Origin: Gemmobacter caeruleus
Lineage (GTDB): Bacteria > Pseudomonadota > Alphaproteobacteria > Rhodobacterales > Rhodobacteraceae
NCBI RefSeq assembly: GCF_008271655.1
Contig: NZ_VKKX01000044.1
Span: forward strand, 109,763-173,762
DNA: 64,000 nt
Direction of reading: 5' to 3'
The translations under genes were made by a program, and so were the position numbers. Positions 41,027 to 50,789 of the stretch are shown piece after piece. How positions within the stretch are numbered: the first letter of the stretch is position 1; each line of letters starts with the position of its first letter. The notes under the pieces are model-generated. The model searched no databases. It saw only the letters and a list, made by a program, of their open reading frames with translations, and was not told where the DNA came from.

Positions 41027-42211
41027 TCAGCGGAACTTGATGGTCTCGAAGCCGCCATCCTTGACTTCATATTCGCGGAAATTGCCGGCGCTTTCGCCCG
41101 AGCCGATCATCTCCACCGAGGTGGCACCGACATAGTCGATGTCCTGACCGGCGGCCAGCAGCTCCAGCGCCTTGCCCAGTTCGCCCGGATAGATCGGCTC
41201 GCCCGGGGCATTGGCCACGTCCATCACCTTGGTGGTCCAGTCCTTGCCGGCGGTCGATTTCGCGGCTTCCATCGACAGCAGGATCAGCGCGGCGGCGTCA
41301 TAGCTTTCGCCCGAATAGGCGGTGCCGCCGTCAAAGCCCGCGGCCTTGGCCAGTTCGACATATTTCGCGGCGCCGGGGCTGTCGGTGCCCGGGACCGAGC
41401 CATAGGAGCCGTTGAGCGGCGCGCCGATGGCGTCAACAAGGCTCTGGCCATACATCCCGTCGGGCAGGAAGAAGGTCGAGAAGGCGCCCGAGTCGACCGA
41501 GGCCTGGATCATGCCCTTGCCGCCCTGATCGACATAGCCCGCGACGACCAGCACATCGCCACCGGCCGAGGCCAGCGCCGCGACTTCGGCCGAATAGTCG
41601 GCCTTGCCGTCTTCATGCGGGGCCGACAGGGTGACATTGCCGCCCTTGGCCGCGAAAGCCGCGGCAAAGGCATCGGCCATGCCCTTGCCATAGTCGTTGT
41701 TGGTATAGGTCACGGCGACCGATTTCACGCCACGATCCGACAGGATGTCGGCCATGATCTCGCCCTGACGCGCATCCGACGGGGCGGTGCGGAAGAACAG
41801 GCCGTCATCCTCGGCGGTGGAAAGCGCGGGCGAGGTGGCCGAGGGCGAGATCATGCCCACGCCATTCGGGCGCGCCACGTTTTGCAGCACGGCCCCGGTG
41901 ACGCCCGAGCAGTCGCCGCCCATGATGCCAGCCACCTTGTCCGAGGTGACCAGACGTTCGGCCGCCGATTGCGCCGCCGCCGCGTCCACGCAGGTCGTGT
42001 CGCCGCGCACCGGCGCCACGGTCGAGCCGCCCATGAACTTGCCCGAATCGGACACTTCCTTGATCGCCAGTTCAGCGCCATTGGCCATGTTCGGCACGGT
42101 GGTTTCCAGCGGGCCGGTGAAGCCCATCAGCACGCCGATCTTGACCTCTTCGGCAGTGGCAGCGCCGGCCATCAGAGCGGTCGCCGCAGTGGCGAGCAGC
42201 AGTTTTTTCAT
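41027..42211 (-). CDS. livK: Branched-chain amino acid ABC transporter substrate-binding protein LivK/LivJ-like
   Basis: 394 aa from ATG 42211 (GGGAG about 7 nt upstream). Signal peptide MKKLLLATAATALMAGAATA, then a type I periplasmic binding fold (EEVKIGVLMGFTGPLETTVP; the ligand Ser-Ala-Thr pocket in ISPSATSPALS; YTNNDYGKGMADAF at the hinge). Two cysteines (TTCVDAAAA and GGDCSGV) probably form the disulfide typical of the group. First gene of the leftward liv unit, separated from livG by a stem-loop. Ligand could be Leu/Ile/Val or another amino acid or amide. Confidence 0.93.
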   Translation of the reverse strand: MKKLLLATAATALMAGAATAEEVKIGVLMGFTGPLETTVPNMANGAELAIKEVSDSGKFMGGSTVAPVRGDTTCVDAAAAQSAAERLVTSDKVAGIMGGDCSGVTGAVLQNVARPNGVGMISPSATSPALSTAEDDGLFFRTAPSDARQGEIMADILSDRGVKSVAVTYTNNDYGKGMADAFAAAFAAKGGNVTLSAPHEDGKADYSAEVAALASAGGDVLVVAGYVDQGGKGMIQASVDSGAFSTFFLPDGMYGQSLVDAIGAPLNGSYGSVPGTDSPGAAKYVELAKAAGFDGGTAYSGESYDAAALILLSMEAAKSTAGKDWTTKVMDVANAPGEPIYPGELGKALELLAAGQDIDYVGATSVEMIGSGESAGNFREYEVKDGGFETIKFR

Positions 42212-42427
42212 TTTTGACTCCCATGTCGGATGCATATCCTGCGGGCAGGCTAGACCGCATGTGATCAAAAGAAAAGCACCGTTTTCCTGCCCCTGGGTCA
42301 GCCTTGGCCCGGCGATTGGCGAGGCCCCGCCGGTCGTGGCGCAAGGCGGTTGATCCCCGCCCGCGCCGCCCCCAGATTGGTCTTGTTCGCCCCGCTTCGC
42401 CCCAGCCCCCTGACGAAAGGACGTTCC

Positions 42428-43534
42428 ATGCCGCCCCACGCCGCCCTTGCCCTGAGCCTTATCCTTGTCGGGATCGCCGCCCCGGCCGGGGCCGGCACGG
42501 TTGCCACCTCGGCCGGTCCGATGCAGATCGCGCCGCTGCTGACCGGGCTGGAGGAACCCTGGGCCGTCGCCGTGCTGCCCGATGGCACGATACTGATCAC
42601 CGAACGCGAGGGGCGGCTATTGGGGTTTCGCAACGGGCGGCGCCAGGAAATCCAGGGCCTGCCCAATGTGCATGTTGAGGGGCAGGGCGGTCTGCTCGAC
42701 ATTCTGGTGCCGCGCGACTTTGCCGAAAGCCGGGAAATCTGGCTCAGCTATGCGCTGCGCGTGGCGGGGGGCGCGGCTACGGCCGCGGGGCGCGGGCGGC
42801 TGACCGAGGCGGGGCGGCTTGAAGGATTCGAGACGGTCTTTGCCGGAGAGGGCTATCCCGGCGGGCGGCATTTCGGCGCGCGCCTGGTCGAGGCGGCCGA
42901 TGGCGCGATCTATCTGACCACCGGCGAACGCGGCACCGGCCCGCAGGGGATGGAGGCGCAAGACCCCGCGTTGGTTGCGGGCAAGGTCATCCGCCTGACC
43001 CGGCAGGGCGAGGCCGAGGTCATCGTGCCCGGCTGGGCGCCGGGAGTCCTGTCGCGCGGGCATCGCAACATCCAGGGCGCCACCCTCGCGCCCGATGGCA
43101 GCCTGCTGACGGTCGAACATGGCGCCCGCGGCGGGGATGAGCTGAACCGGGTGGAGGCGGGGCGCAATTACGGCTGGCCGGTCATCACCTATGGCCGCAA
43201 CTACAACTTTCTGCCCATCGGCGAGGGCAGCGAAAAGCCCGGCATGGAACAGCCGCTGCATTACTGGGATCCCTCCATCGCGCCCTCGGGGCTGATGGTC
43301 TATTCCGGCGCGCTGGTGCCGGAATGGGCGGGCGACATCTTTACCGGCAGCCTCAACAGCGGCTTCATCAGCCGGCTTGACCCTGACAGCCCCGCCGAGA
43401 CCGGCTATGCCGAGGAACAGATCGCCGCCGATGAAACCGGGCGGGTACGCGATATCATCGAGGCCCCGGATGGCGCGATCTGGTTCCTGTCGGTGATCGA
43501 CGGCGCGCTCTATCGGATGGCGCCCGAGGGGTGA
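42428..43534 (+). CDS. PQQ-dependent sugar dehydrogenase family protein (YliI/Asd-like)
   Basis: 368 aa from ATG 42428 (AAAGGA upstream). Signal peptide (ALALSLILVGIAAPAGAG) and a six-bladed beta-propeller of the glucose/sorbosone dehydrogenase family. Family motifs: EEPWAVAVLPDGTILITEREG, VEGQGGLLDILV, SRGHRNIQGATLAPDGSLLTVEHGARGGDELN (a catalytic His and PQQ-contact region), NYGWPVITYGRNYN, and PSIAPSGLMVYSG. Known members oxidise aldose sugars in the periplasm with PQQ. Real substrate unknown; PQQ synthesis genes are not in the window. It is divergent from livK. Confidence 0.9.
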   Translation: MPPHAALALSLILVGIAAPAGAGTVATSAGPMQIAPLLTGLEEPWAVAVLPDGTILITEREGRLLGFRNGRRQEIQGLPNVHVEGQGGLLDILVPRDFAESREIWLSYALRVAGGAATAAGRGRLTEAGRLEGFETVFAGEGYPGGRHFGARLVEAADGAIYLTTGERGTGPQGMEAQDPALVAGKVIRLTRQGEAEVIVPGWAPGVLSRGHRNIQGATLAPDGSLLTVEHGARGGDELNRVEAGRNYGWPVITYGRNYNFLPIGEGSEKPGMEQPLHYWDPSIAPSGLMVYSGALVPEWAGDIFTGSLNSGFISRLDPDSPAETGYAEEQIAADETGRVRDIIEAPDGAIWFLSVIDGALYRMAPEG

Positions 43535-43604
43535 TGCCCGCAAGGCGCTGGATTTCCGGCGCGGTCAGGCGCAGTCTTGCATCAGGTTCAGGAGGGCGCG
43601 CGCC

Positions 43605-44015
43605 ATGACATTCCTCGAAGCCGTGAAATCGGCCTATCGCAACTATTTCCGTTTCTCGGGCCGCGCCGTGCGGTCGGAATATTGGTGGTATTTCCTGTTC
43701 AACATCGCCGTCGCGGCGGTCATCGCGCTGGTCGAGGGCGGCACATCCAGCGTGTCCGGCCCGGGGGGCGTGTCGGCCAGCTACAATGCGGGTCTGTTCG
43801 GCTCGCTCTGGTCGCTGGCCAATCTGGTGCCGGGGCTGGCGGTCGGGGTGCGGCGCCTGCATGACACCGACCGGTCGGGCTGGTGGTTGCTCATTGCATT
43901 CGTGCCGTTGATCGGTGCGCTTTTGCTGATCTACTGGCTCGCCTCGCGCGGGACGCCCGGCAGCAACCGCTTTGGCGCCGACCCGATGGGCGCCGATGCC
44001 CGCATCTTCAACTGA
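43605..44015 (+). CDS. DUF805 family membrane protein
   Basis: A 136-aa inner-membrane protein with about three to four membrane helices. The N-terminal YRNYFRFSGRAVRSEYWWYFLF and the middle VPGLAVGVRRLHDTDRSGWW are the DUF805 signature. AGGAGG lies about 9 nt before the ATG. Function unknown for the family (YhaH/YhaI in E. coli). It follows the dehydrogenase gene by 70 nt and ends facing the GlxA-type regulator. Confidence 0.9.
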   Translation: MTFLEAVKSAYRNYFRFSGRAVRSEYWWYFLFNIAVAAVIALVEGGTSSVSGPGGVSASYNAGLFGSLWSLANLVPGLAVGVRRLHDTDRSGWWLLIAFVPLIGALLLIYWLASRGTPGSNRFGADPMGADARIFN

Positions 44016-44062
44016 CCCCGGCAGCGCTTTTGGCAGCGATCTTTCGACGAAAGATCGCGGCC

Positions 44063-45085
44063 CTAGACCGCCAGCCGCGTGCCCAGCCCAGGGACCGCGC
44101 CCTGGGTGCCGCGTTCGCGGTAAGGCGTGGTGTTGTAATGGCTGCGGTAGCATTTCGAGAAATGCGACGGGCTGGCAAAGCCGCAGGCGAGGGCGACATT
44201 GATCACGCTCATATCGGTCTGCATCAGCAGGTTGCGCGCCTTTTGCAGCCGCAGTTCCATGTAATAGCGCTTGGGGCTGCGGTTCAGATAGCGGCGGAAC
44301 AGGCGCTCCAGTTGCCGGGTGGACATGCCCACATCCTCGGCCAGATCGGCAGGCGATATCGGATCCTCGATATTGCGCTCCATCATCTGAATGACCTGGC
44401 TCAGCTTCGGATGCCGCACGCCGATCCGGGTCGGGATCGACAGGCGCTGCGTGTCCTGATCGGTGCGGATCGCGTTATAGACCAGCTGGTCGGCCACGGT
44501 ATTGGCCAGATCCTCGCCATGATCGGCGGCGATGATCTTGAGCATGAGGTCGATGGACGAGGTGCCCCCGGCGGTGGAGATCCGGTTGCCGTCGATCACG
44601 AAGACCGATTTCGTCAGCTTCACCTCCTCGAATTCCTCAAGGAAGCCATCCTGGTTTTCCCAATGGATCGTGGCCTTGCGCCCGTCCAGCAGACCCGCCC
44701 GCGCCAGCGCATAGGATCCGGTGCAGAGCCCGCCCATCACCGCACCGCGCCGCGCCTCGCGCCGCAGCCAGCCGGTCACCGCCTTGGTGGTGGCGCGTGC
44801 AACGTCGATGCCGCCGCAGACAAAGACGGTGTCGTCGCGCTCGATCTCGTCCAAGCCCATGTCCAGCCGGAAGGCCGCGCCATTGGAGCAGACCGCCTCC
44901 TGCCCGCCTTCGCCGGCCAGCCGCCAGGCATAAAGCTCGCGCCCCGCGACGCGATTGGCGATGCGCAGGGGTTCGATGGCCCCCGCGAAAGAGATCATGG
45001 TGAACCGATCGAGCAGCAGAAAGACAAAGCGGCGGGGACCGCCCTCCTTGGCCAGATTGGTAGCTTTGCGCGGAGCGACAGTCAT
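44063..45085 (-). CDS. GlxA-type AraC-family transcriptional regulator
   Basis: A 340-aa regulator. The N-terminal DJ-1/PfpI-like glutamine amidotransferase-fold domain ([20 protein letters not shown] at the start) keeps the nucleophile-elbow Cys in [19 protein letters not shown]. The C-terminal AraC helix-turn-helix pair begins [20 protein letters not shown] and ends with [21 protein letters not shown]. Relatives in this class control choline, carnitine, glycine betaine or dimethylglycine catabolism in proteobacteria, but no such genes are adjacent, so the inducer is unknown. It is divergent from the DAHP synthase gene. Confidence 0.9.
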   Translation of the reverse strand: MTVAPRKATNLAKEGGPRRFVFLLLDRFTMISFAGAIEPLRIANRVAGRELYAWRLAGEGGQEAVCSNGAAFRLDMGLDEIERDDTVFVCGGIDVARATTKAVTGWLRREARRGAVMGGLCTGSYALARAGLLDGRKATIHWENQDGFLEEFEEVKLTKSVFVIDGNRISTAGGTSSIDLMLKIIAADHGEDLANTVADQLVYNAIRTDQDTQRLSIPTRIGVRHPKLSQVIQMMERNIEDPISPADLAEDVGMSTRQLERLFRRYLNRSPKRYYMELRLQKARNLLMQTDMSVINVALACGFASPSHFSKCYRSHYNTTPYRERGTQGAVPGLGTRLAV

Positions 45086-45285
45086 GTGCGACCTGTAAGC
45101 GTCGGAATCGTTGCATCACATCAGGATTTGACCGCCTGTTCAAGGGGCCACATCACGCCGCCGCCGGCAATTCTGCGCGGTCGCTGCGCCGCCTATCCGG
45201 GGCGCGTGCGGCGCCCTTGCCCCATTGCCTTTTCCGTCCGTTTCACTATAGGCGTTGCGCTACCGCTAACGCACGGAGGACAGCC

Positions 45286-46656
45286 ATGACCAAATCCTGG
45301 TCGAAATCGGATTGGCGCGCCAAGCCGCGGGTGCAGATGCCGGATTATCCGGATCAGGCCGCGCTGAACGGGGTCGAGGCCCAATTGGCGAAATATCCTC
45401 CGCTGGTCTTTGCCGGCGAGGCCCGCCGGCTGCGCAAGGAACTGGCCGCTGCCGGCGAAGGCCGGGCCTTCCTGCTGCAAGGCGGCGACTGTGCCGAAAG
45501 CTTTGCCGAATTCAGCGCCGACAATATCCGCGACACCTTCCGCATCATGCTGCAAATGGCCGTGGTACTGACCTATGGCGCCAAGGTGCCGGTGATCAAG
45601 GTCGGCCGCATGGCGGGCCAGTTCGCCAAGCCCCGCTCGGCCCCGACCGAGGTGATCGGCGGCGTGGAATACCCGTCCTATCGCGGCGATATCATCAATG
45701 GCTTTGACGCCACGATGGAGGCCCGCCAGCCCGATCCGGGCCGGATGCTGCAAGCCTATACCCAGGCCGCGGCCAGCCTGAACCTGCTGCGCGCCTTCTC
45801 GACCGGGGGCTTTGCCGATATCCACCGCGTCCATAGCTGGACGCTGGGCTTTGCCGAACATGACAAGGCCGAACGCTATCGCGAATTGTCGAACCGCATC
45901 TCGGACGCGCTCGATTTCATGGCGGCGGCGGGCGTTACCTCGGATACCGCAAACGAACTGGCGCGCGTGGATTTCTACACGAGCCATGAGGCGCTGCTGC
46001 TGGAATATGAAGAGGCGCTGTGCCGGGTGGATTCGATCACCGGCCAGAACATCGCCGGCTCCGGCCACATGATCTGGATCGGTGACCGCACCCGCCAGCC
46101 CGACGGCGCCCATGTCGAATTCTGTCGCGGCGTGCTGAACCCGATCGGCCTGAAATGCGGCCCTTCCACCACGGCGGAAGACCTCAAGGTGCTGATGGCC
46201 AAGCTGAACCCGGCGAACGAGGCCGGCCGGCTGACCCTGATCGCGCGCTTTGGCGCCGGCAAGGTGGGCGACCATCTGCCGCGCCTCATCAAGGCGGTGC
46301 AGGAGGAAGGCGCCAATGTCGTCTGGTCCTGCGACCCGATGCATGGCAACACCATCAAGTCCTCGACCGGTTACAAGACCCGGCCCTTCGACAGCGTGCT
46401 GCGCGAGGTGCGCGAATTCTTTGCCATTCACAAGGCCGAAGGCACCGTCCCCGGCGGCGTGCATTTCGAGATGACCGGCAAGGACGTGACCGAATGCACC
46501 GGCGGGTTGCGCGCGGTGACGGACGAGGATCTGTCGGATCGCTATCACACCGCCTGCGACCCGCGGCTCAACGCCTCGCAATCGCTGGAACTGGCCTTCC
46601 TCGTCGCCGAGGAGCTGACCGCCCGGCGCGAGGAACAGCGCCGCGTCGCGATGTGA
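45286..46656 (+). CDS. 3-deoxy-7-phosphoheptulonate (DAHP) synthase, class II
   Basis: A 456-aa plant-type (class II) DAHP synthase, joining phosphoenolpyruvate and erythrose 4-phosphate as the first shikimate step. The ATG at 45286 has GGAGGA 7 nt upstream. Motifs: [15 protein letters not shown] (metal Cys), [51 protein letters not shown] (metal His) and [18 protein letters not shown] (metal Glu). Class II enzymes are regulated differently from E. coli AroFGH. Monocistronic, ending in a UUCG-loop terminator. Confidence 0.95.
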   Translation: MTKSWSKSDWRAKPRVQMPDYPDQAALNGVEAQLAKYPPLVFAGEARRLRKELAAAGEGRAFLLQGGDCAESFAEFSADNIRDTFRIMLQMAVVLTYGAKVPVIKVGRMAGQFAKPRSAPTEVIGGVEYPSYRGDIINGFDATMEARQPDPGRMLQAYTQAAASLNLLRAFSTGGFADIHRVHSWTLGFAEHDKAERYRELSNRISDALDFMAAAGVTSDTANELARVDFYTSHEALLLEYEEALCRVDSITGQNIAGSGHMIWIGDRTRQPDGAHVEFCRGVLNPIGLKCGPSTTAEDLKVLMAKLNPANEAGRLTLIARFGAGKVGDHLPRLIKAVQEEGANVVWSCDPMHGNTIKSSTGYKTRPFDSVLREVREFFAIHKAEGTVPGGVHFEMTGKDVTECTGGLRAVTDEDLSDRYHTACDPRLNASQSLELAFLVAEELTARREEQRRVAM

Positions 46657-46721
46657 CCACGCGCGGGCCGGGGGCTTTGTGCCCCCCGGCACCTGCGGGG
46701 GTGAATGCGCCGTAGGCGCAG

Positions 46722-46746
46722 AAGGGGGCGTTCGCGCCCCCTTTTT
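46722..46746. terminator. Bidirectional terminator with TTCG tetraloop
   Basis: AAGGGGGCG (46722-46730), loop TTCG, CGCCCCCTT (46735-46743), then TTT. It stands between the convergent DAHP synthase and Gfo/Idh/MocA genes; the stop of the latter begins 5 nt away. Confidence 0.9.
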
Positions 46747-46750
46747 GGTG

Positions 46751-47881
46751 TCAAAGATGGATGCGCGTGCCGCCGGAGCGGGCCGAATCCGCGACCGCAT
46801 GGATCACCCTTTCGATGCGCAGCGCGTCATCGAAATTCGGATGCGCCGCTTCCAGCCCGGCAATCGCGCGCAGCAGCGCCGCACATTCGATCACCTTCAG
46901 GTCGTTGAAGCCCAACTGATGCCCCGGCGCGGGGCAGAACTCGCCATAGGGCGGATGGGCGGGGCCGGTGAGGATGGTCTGAAAGCCCTGCCGGTCTTTC
47001 GGCCCGTCATTGCGGTAAAGCTGCAATTCATTCATGCGTTCCTGATCGTAGACGATCATGCCCTGGGTGCCATGCACCTCGAATCCCAGGCGCGACTTGC
47101 GCCCCCAGGCCGCGCGCGAGATCACCATGCTGCCCTGCGCGCCGCTGGCAAAGCGCAACAGCACGGCGGCGGCGTCCTCGTTTTCGACCACGCCGCGGCC
47201 GGACCCGTCGGGCAGGGGGCGGGTTTCGTGGATGGTCTGCATATCGGCCAGCAGCGAGGCGATCGGCCCCATCAGCCCCTGCGCCATCGAGACGAGGTGC
47301 GACCCGATATCGCCAAGCGCGCCCAGACCCGCCTCGGCCAGCTTCGCCCGCCAGCTCCAGGGCAGGTCGGGGTCGGCCTGGTAATCCTCGTCCACCCAGC
47401 CGCGGAACTGCACCACGCGGCCAATGGCGCCGCTGGCGATCAGGCGTTGCGCATGGGTGAAGGCGGGGTTTCGCAGGTAATTGTAGCCGACCATCGTCAC
47501 CACGCCCCTTTCGCGCGCGGCCGCGGCCATTTCCTCGGCCTGGGCAAGGGTCAGCGCCATTGGTTTTTCGCACCAGACATGCTTGCCGGCGGCGATGGCG
47601 GCCATGGCCATCGGGTGATGCAGTCCGTTGGGCGTGGTGATCGAGACTACATCGACGCCCGGATCGTTGACCAGTGCGCGCCAGTCGTCGGTGGCGGCGG
47701 CAAAGCCGAATTGCGCGGCCATGTCGCGCGCCTTTTCCGCCGGCGTCTCGCACAAGAGGCGCAGTTCGGGCACCGGCACCGCGCCCATGCTGCCGCCCAT
47801 CACCGCCCGCACCGCCCGCCAGGCCAGGATATGGGTCTTGCCCATGAAGCCCGTGCCGATTACGCCAACTCCCAGTGACAT
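46751..47881 (-). CDS. Gfo/Idh/MocA family oxidoreductase, probable inositol-type dehydrogenase
   Basis: 376 aa from ATG 47881 (GGGAG 7 nt upstream); a second ATG 21 nt earlier is less likely. The Rossmann motif GVGVIGTGFMGKTH starts the protein, VWCEKPMALTLAQAEEM carries the conserved EKP, and GDIGSHLVSMAQGL the catalytic Asp-His. Such NAD(P)-dependent enzymes oxidise a sugar or inositol hydroxyl. Because it shares its control region with an RpiR regulator whose other flank is iolC-D-E-B, it likely supplies an inositol (myo-, scyllo- or chiro-) dehydrogenase step; IolG identity is not certain, and a canonical iolG may lie elsewhere. Confidence 0.85.
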   Translation of the reverse strand: MSLGVGVIGTGFMGKTHILAWRAVRAVMGGSMGAVPVPELRLLCETPAEKARDMAAQFGFAAATDDWRALVNDPGVDVVSITTPNGLHHPMAMAAIAAGKHVWCEKPMALTLAQAEEMAAAARERGVVTMVGYNYLRNPAFTHAQRLIASGAIGRVVQFRGWVDEDYQADPDLPWSWRAKLAEAGLGALGDIGSHLVSMAQGLMGPIASLLADMQTIHETRPLPDGSGRGVVENEDAAAVLLRFASGAQGSMVISRAAWGRKSRLGFEVHGTQGMIVYDQERMNELQLYRNDGPKDRQGFQTILTGPAHPPYGEFCPAPGHQLGFNDLKVIECAALLRAIAGLEAAHPNFDDALRIERVIHAVADSARSGGTRIHL

Positions 47882-47904
47882 TCTGCGCTCCCCCGCATTC
47901 ATAT

Positions 47905-47920
47905 TGGAATATTTTTTCCA
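47905..47920. promoter_or_regulatory. IolR-type operator between the dehydrogenase and regulator genes
   Basis: TGGAA-TATTTT-TTCCA (47905-47920) fits GGAA-N6-TTCC, the motif reported for IolR of Sinorhizobium meliloti. It lies between divergent starts at 47881 and 47961, so one site could control both. Confidence 0.65.
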
Positions 47921-47960
47921 CGCATGTTAGGGTGATGCAAGCGAAAAGAAGGAAGGCGCC

Positions 47961-48785
47961 ATGCAGACCAGCCCAGCCCAAGCCCCCGCAACGGTCGAGG
48001 CGTTTCGGGCGCGGCTGGCCGAGATCTCGGGCGGGTTGCCCAAGCGGCTGCGCCAATGCGCCGAACATATCGCGGCCAATACCGACCGGATCGCCGTATC
48101 CACCGTGGCAGAGCTGGCGGCGGGGGCGGATGTGCCGCCCTCGGCCTTGATGCGTTTCTGTCAGCTCATGGGGTTTTCCGGCTTTTCCGAGATGCAGAAG
48201 CTGTTCCGCGAGGCCTATAGCCCCGGCTGGCCGGATTATGCGACGCGGCTGGAAAATCTGCGCAAGGGGCAGTCGGGCGGGCCGGCGGCGCTTTTGGCAG
48301 AATTCATCGAGGCGGGCCGCGCCAGCCTTGAAATGTTGGCGCGCACTACCGACGAAGCCGCGCTGTCAAAGGCGGTTTCGCTGCTGGGTGCGGCGGGAAC
48401 GCTGCATGTGGCGGGGTTTCGGCGCGCCTTTCCGGTGGCCAGTTACCTGACCTATGTGCTGGACAAGATGTCGGTCCCGGCAATGCTGCATGACGGGGTG
48501 GGCAAGCTGGATCACCGCCATGCGCTGCGCCCCGGCGATGCGTTGATCGCGATCACCTTCGCGCCCTATTCCGAAGAAACGCTGGCGATTGCCGCCGATG
48601 CCCGGGCGCGCGGCCTGTCGGTCGTCGCGCTGACCGATCACCTGACCAGCCCGCTGGCGGCGCATGCCAGTGCCGTCATCACCGTGCCCGAGGTCGATTT
48701 CGGCGCCTTCCGGTCGCTGTCGGCGACAATCGCCCTGGCGCTGGCGCTGGCGGTCGCTGTGGGCACCGCGCGCAGCGACAGGTGA
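47961..48785 (+). CDS. iolR: RpiR/MurR-family regulator, IolR-like
   Basis: A 274-aa repressor type: N-terminal RpiR helix-turn-helix (TVAELAAGADVPPSALMRFC near residue 50-70) and C-terminal SIS sugar-phosphate-binding domain (AAGTLHVAGFRRAFPVASYL; RPGDALIAITFAPYSEETLA; GLSVVALTDHLTSPLAAHAS). Placed at the head of the inositol genes with a palindrome on each side, it is probably the repressor released by an inositol-derived phosphorylated intermediate (known for other IolR; here inferred). It is divergent from the dehydrogenase gene and 96 nt before iolC. Confidence 0.9.
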   Translation: MQTSPAQAPATVEAFRARLAEISGGLPKRLRQCAEHIAANTDRIAVSTVAELAAGADVPPSALMRFCQLMGFSGFSEMQKLFREAYSPGWPDYATRLENLRKGQSGGPAALLAEFIEAGRASLEMLARTTDEAALSKAVSLLGAAGTLHVAGFRRAFPVASYLTYVLDKMSVPAMLHDGVGKLDHRHALRPGDALIAITFAPYSEETLAIAADARARGLSVVALTDHLTSPLAAHASAVITVPEVDFGAFRSLSATIALALALAVAVGTARSDR

Positions 48786-48812
48786 ATTTGGGGCTTCCTT
48801 CATCGGCGGAAA

Positions 48813-48828
48813 TGGAATAATTATTCCA
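48813..48828 (+). promoter_or_regulatory. IolR-type operator upstream of iolC
   Basis: TGGAATAATTATTCCA is a perfect 16-bp palindrome and contains GGAA-N6-TTCC. It stands 53 nt before the iolC start, in the gap after the regulator gene. Confidence 0.75.
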
Positions 48829-48881
48829 AACAAGGCCCGCCGGATGCGAATCCCGGCACGCCGAGGGCGAGGGAGGATGCC

Positions 48882-50789
48882 ATGAAGACGCTGGACGTGA
48901 TCACCATTGGCCGCGCGTCGGTTGATCTTTACGGCGCGCAGGTGGGCGGGCGGCTGGAGGATATGGGGTCGTTCGAGAAATATATCGGCGGCTCACCATG
49001 CAACATGGCGGCCGGGACGGCGCGGCTGGGGTTGCGCTCGGCGCTGATCAGCCGGGTGGGCGACGAACATATGGGCCGCTTCATCCGCGAGGAACTGGCG
49101 CGCGAGGGCGTCGATGTGCGCGGCGTCATCACCGACCCGGAGCGTCTGACCGCGCTGGTGCTGCTGGGCATCCGCGATGACAGCCAGTTTCCGCTGATCT
49201 TCTACCGCGAGAATTGCGCCGACATGGCGCTTTGCGAGGCCGATATCGACCCCGCCTTCATCGCCGAGGCCCGCGCCGTGGTGGCGACGGGCACGCATCT
49301 GAGCCATCCGCAGACCGAGGCGGCGGTGCTGAAGGCGCTTGGCCTGGCGCGCGAAACCGGCGGGCTGACCGCGCTCGATATCGACTATCGCCCGAACCTC
49401 TGGGGCCTTGCCGGCCATGGCGACGGCGAGAGCCGCTTCATCGCCAGCGCTGCCGTCACCGCAAAGCTGCAATCGACGCTGCACCTGTTCGACCTGATTG
49501 TCGGCACCGAGGAGGAATTCCACATCGCGGGCGGCAGCACCGATACGGTGACGGCGCTGCGGGCTGTGCGGGCGGTGTCGGGGGCGACGCTGGTCTGCAA
49601 ACGCGGCGCGGCGGGGGCGGTGGCCTTTACCGGCGCGATCCCCGATACGCTGGACGAAGGCGAAACCGGCCCCGGTTTCCCGATTGAGGTGTTCAACGTG
49701 CTGGGGGCGGGCGATGGTTTCATGTCGGGGTTGCTGAAGGGCTGGCTCGATGGGGAAAGCTGGCCGGTCGCGTTGAAATACGCCAATGCCTGCGGGGCCT
49801 TCGCGGTCAGCCGGCACGGCTGTACCCCGGCCTATCCGAGCTGGGCGGAGTTGCAGTTCTTCCTGGATCGCGGCGTGGTCGAAAAGGCGCTGCGCAAGGA
49901 TCGCCGGCTGGAGCAGATCCATTGGGCGACCAACCGGCATGACGACTGGTCCACCATGCGGGTCTTTGCCTTTGACCACCGGATGCAGCTGGAGGCGATG
50001 GAGGGCGCGAGCCCGGAAAGAATAGGCGCTTTCAAACGCTTGTGCCTTGAAGCTGCGAAAGTGGTTCAGGCGGGCCGCCCCGGCTATGGCATTCTGTGCG
50101 ACAGCCGTCTGGGCCGCGAGGCGCTGTTTGCTGCGGCGGGCAGCGGGCTGTGGATCGGGCGCCCGGTGGAATGGCCCGGCTCGCGCCCGCTGGTGCTGGA
50201 ACCCGAGATCGGCCCCGATTTCGGCGGCGTTTCGGAATGGCCGCTGGCGCATGTCTGCAAGGTTCTGTGCTTTTGCCACCCCGACGACACGCCCGAGATG
50301 CGCGCGGAACAGGAGGCGACGGTGCTGCGCCTGTTCCATGCCTGCCGGCGCAACCGGCTGGAGATGCTGCTGGAGATCATCCCCTCCAAGGTGGCGCCGG
50401 TGGATGACCAGACCTCGGCCCGGCTGATCCAGCGGTTCTACGATCTGGGGGTCTATCCCGACTGGTGGAAGCTGGAGCCGTTTACCAGCGCCGCCGCCTG
50501 GGAAAACGCCTGCGCCGCGATCACCCGCAACGATCCGCATGTGCGCGGCATCGTGGTGCTGGGGCTGGACGCGCCGCCCGATCAACTGGCCGCCAGCTTT
50601 GCAATCGCGGCGCGGCACGATCTGGTCAAGGGCTTTGCCGTGGGGCGCACGATCTTTGCCGATGCGGCGCGCGGCTGGCTGAAGGGCGAGATCGACGATG
50701 CAGCGGCGATTGCCGACATGGTGGCGAAATACGAAAACCTCTGCCGTGTCTGGGACGCGGCGCGCGCGGCGAAAGGGCTTGCGGCATGA
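48882..50789 (+). CDS. iolC: 5-dehydro-2-deoxygluconokinase IolC fused to a DUF2090 aldolase-like domain
   Basis: A 635-aa two-domain protein. The N-terminal half is a PfkB/ribokinase-type kinase (residues about 1-325): IGRASVDLYGAQVGGRLEDM, IGGSPCNMAAGTARLG, and the ATP/anion-hole motif NVLGAGDGFMSGLLKGW with catalytic Asp. It phosphorylates 5-dehydro-2-deoxy-gluconate. The C-terminal half (from about residue 335; RVFAFDHRMQLEAMEG) is a DUF2090 TIM-barrel related to class I aldolases, which probably performs the IolJ step splitting the product into dihydroxyacetone phosphate and malonate semialdehyde. The fusion is common in Proteobacteria. The stop overlaps the iolD start by 4 nt. Confidence 0.93.
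   Translation: MKTLDVITIGRASVDLYGAQVGGRLEDMGSFEKYIGGSPCNMAAGTARLGLRSALISRVGDEHMGRFIREELAREGVDVRGVITDPERLTALVLLGIRDDSQFPLIFYRENCADMALCEADIDPAFIAEARAVVATGTHLSHPQTEAAVLKALGLARETGGLTALDIDYRPNLWGLAGHGDGESRFIASAAVTAKLQSTLHLFDLIVGTEEEFHIAGGSTDTVTALRAVRAVSGATLVCKRGAAGAVAFTGAIPDTLDEGETGPGFPIEVFNVLGAGDGFMSGLLKGWLDGESWPVALKYANACGAFAVSRHGCTPAYPSWAELQFFLDRGVVEKALRKDRRLEQIHWATNRHDDWSTMRVFAFDHRMQLEAMEGASPERIGAFKRLCLEAAKVVQAGRPGYGILCDSRLGREALFAAAGSGLWIGRPVEWPGSRPLVLEPEIGPDFGGVSEWPLAHVCKVLCFCHPDDTPEMRAEQEATVLRLFHACRRNRLEMLLEIIPSKVAPVDDQTSARLIQRFYDLGVYPDWWKLEPFTSAAAWENACAAITRNDPHVRGIVVLGLDAPPDQLAASFAIAARHDLVKGFAVGRTIFADAARGWLKGEIDDAAAIADMVAKYENLCRVWDAARAAKGLAA

Noticed and set aside
42212-42427. Riboswitch or leader peptide between livK and the dehydrogenase gene
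   Set aside because: Only a short CCTGC-GG-GCAGG palindrome is visible; no conserved riboswitch core or run of Leu/Ile/Val codons was found.
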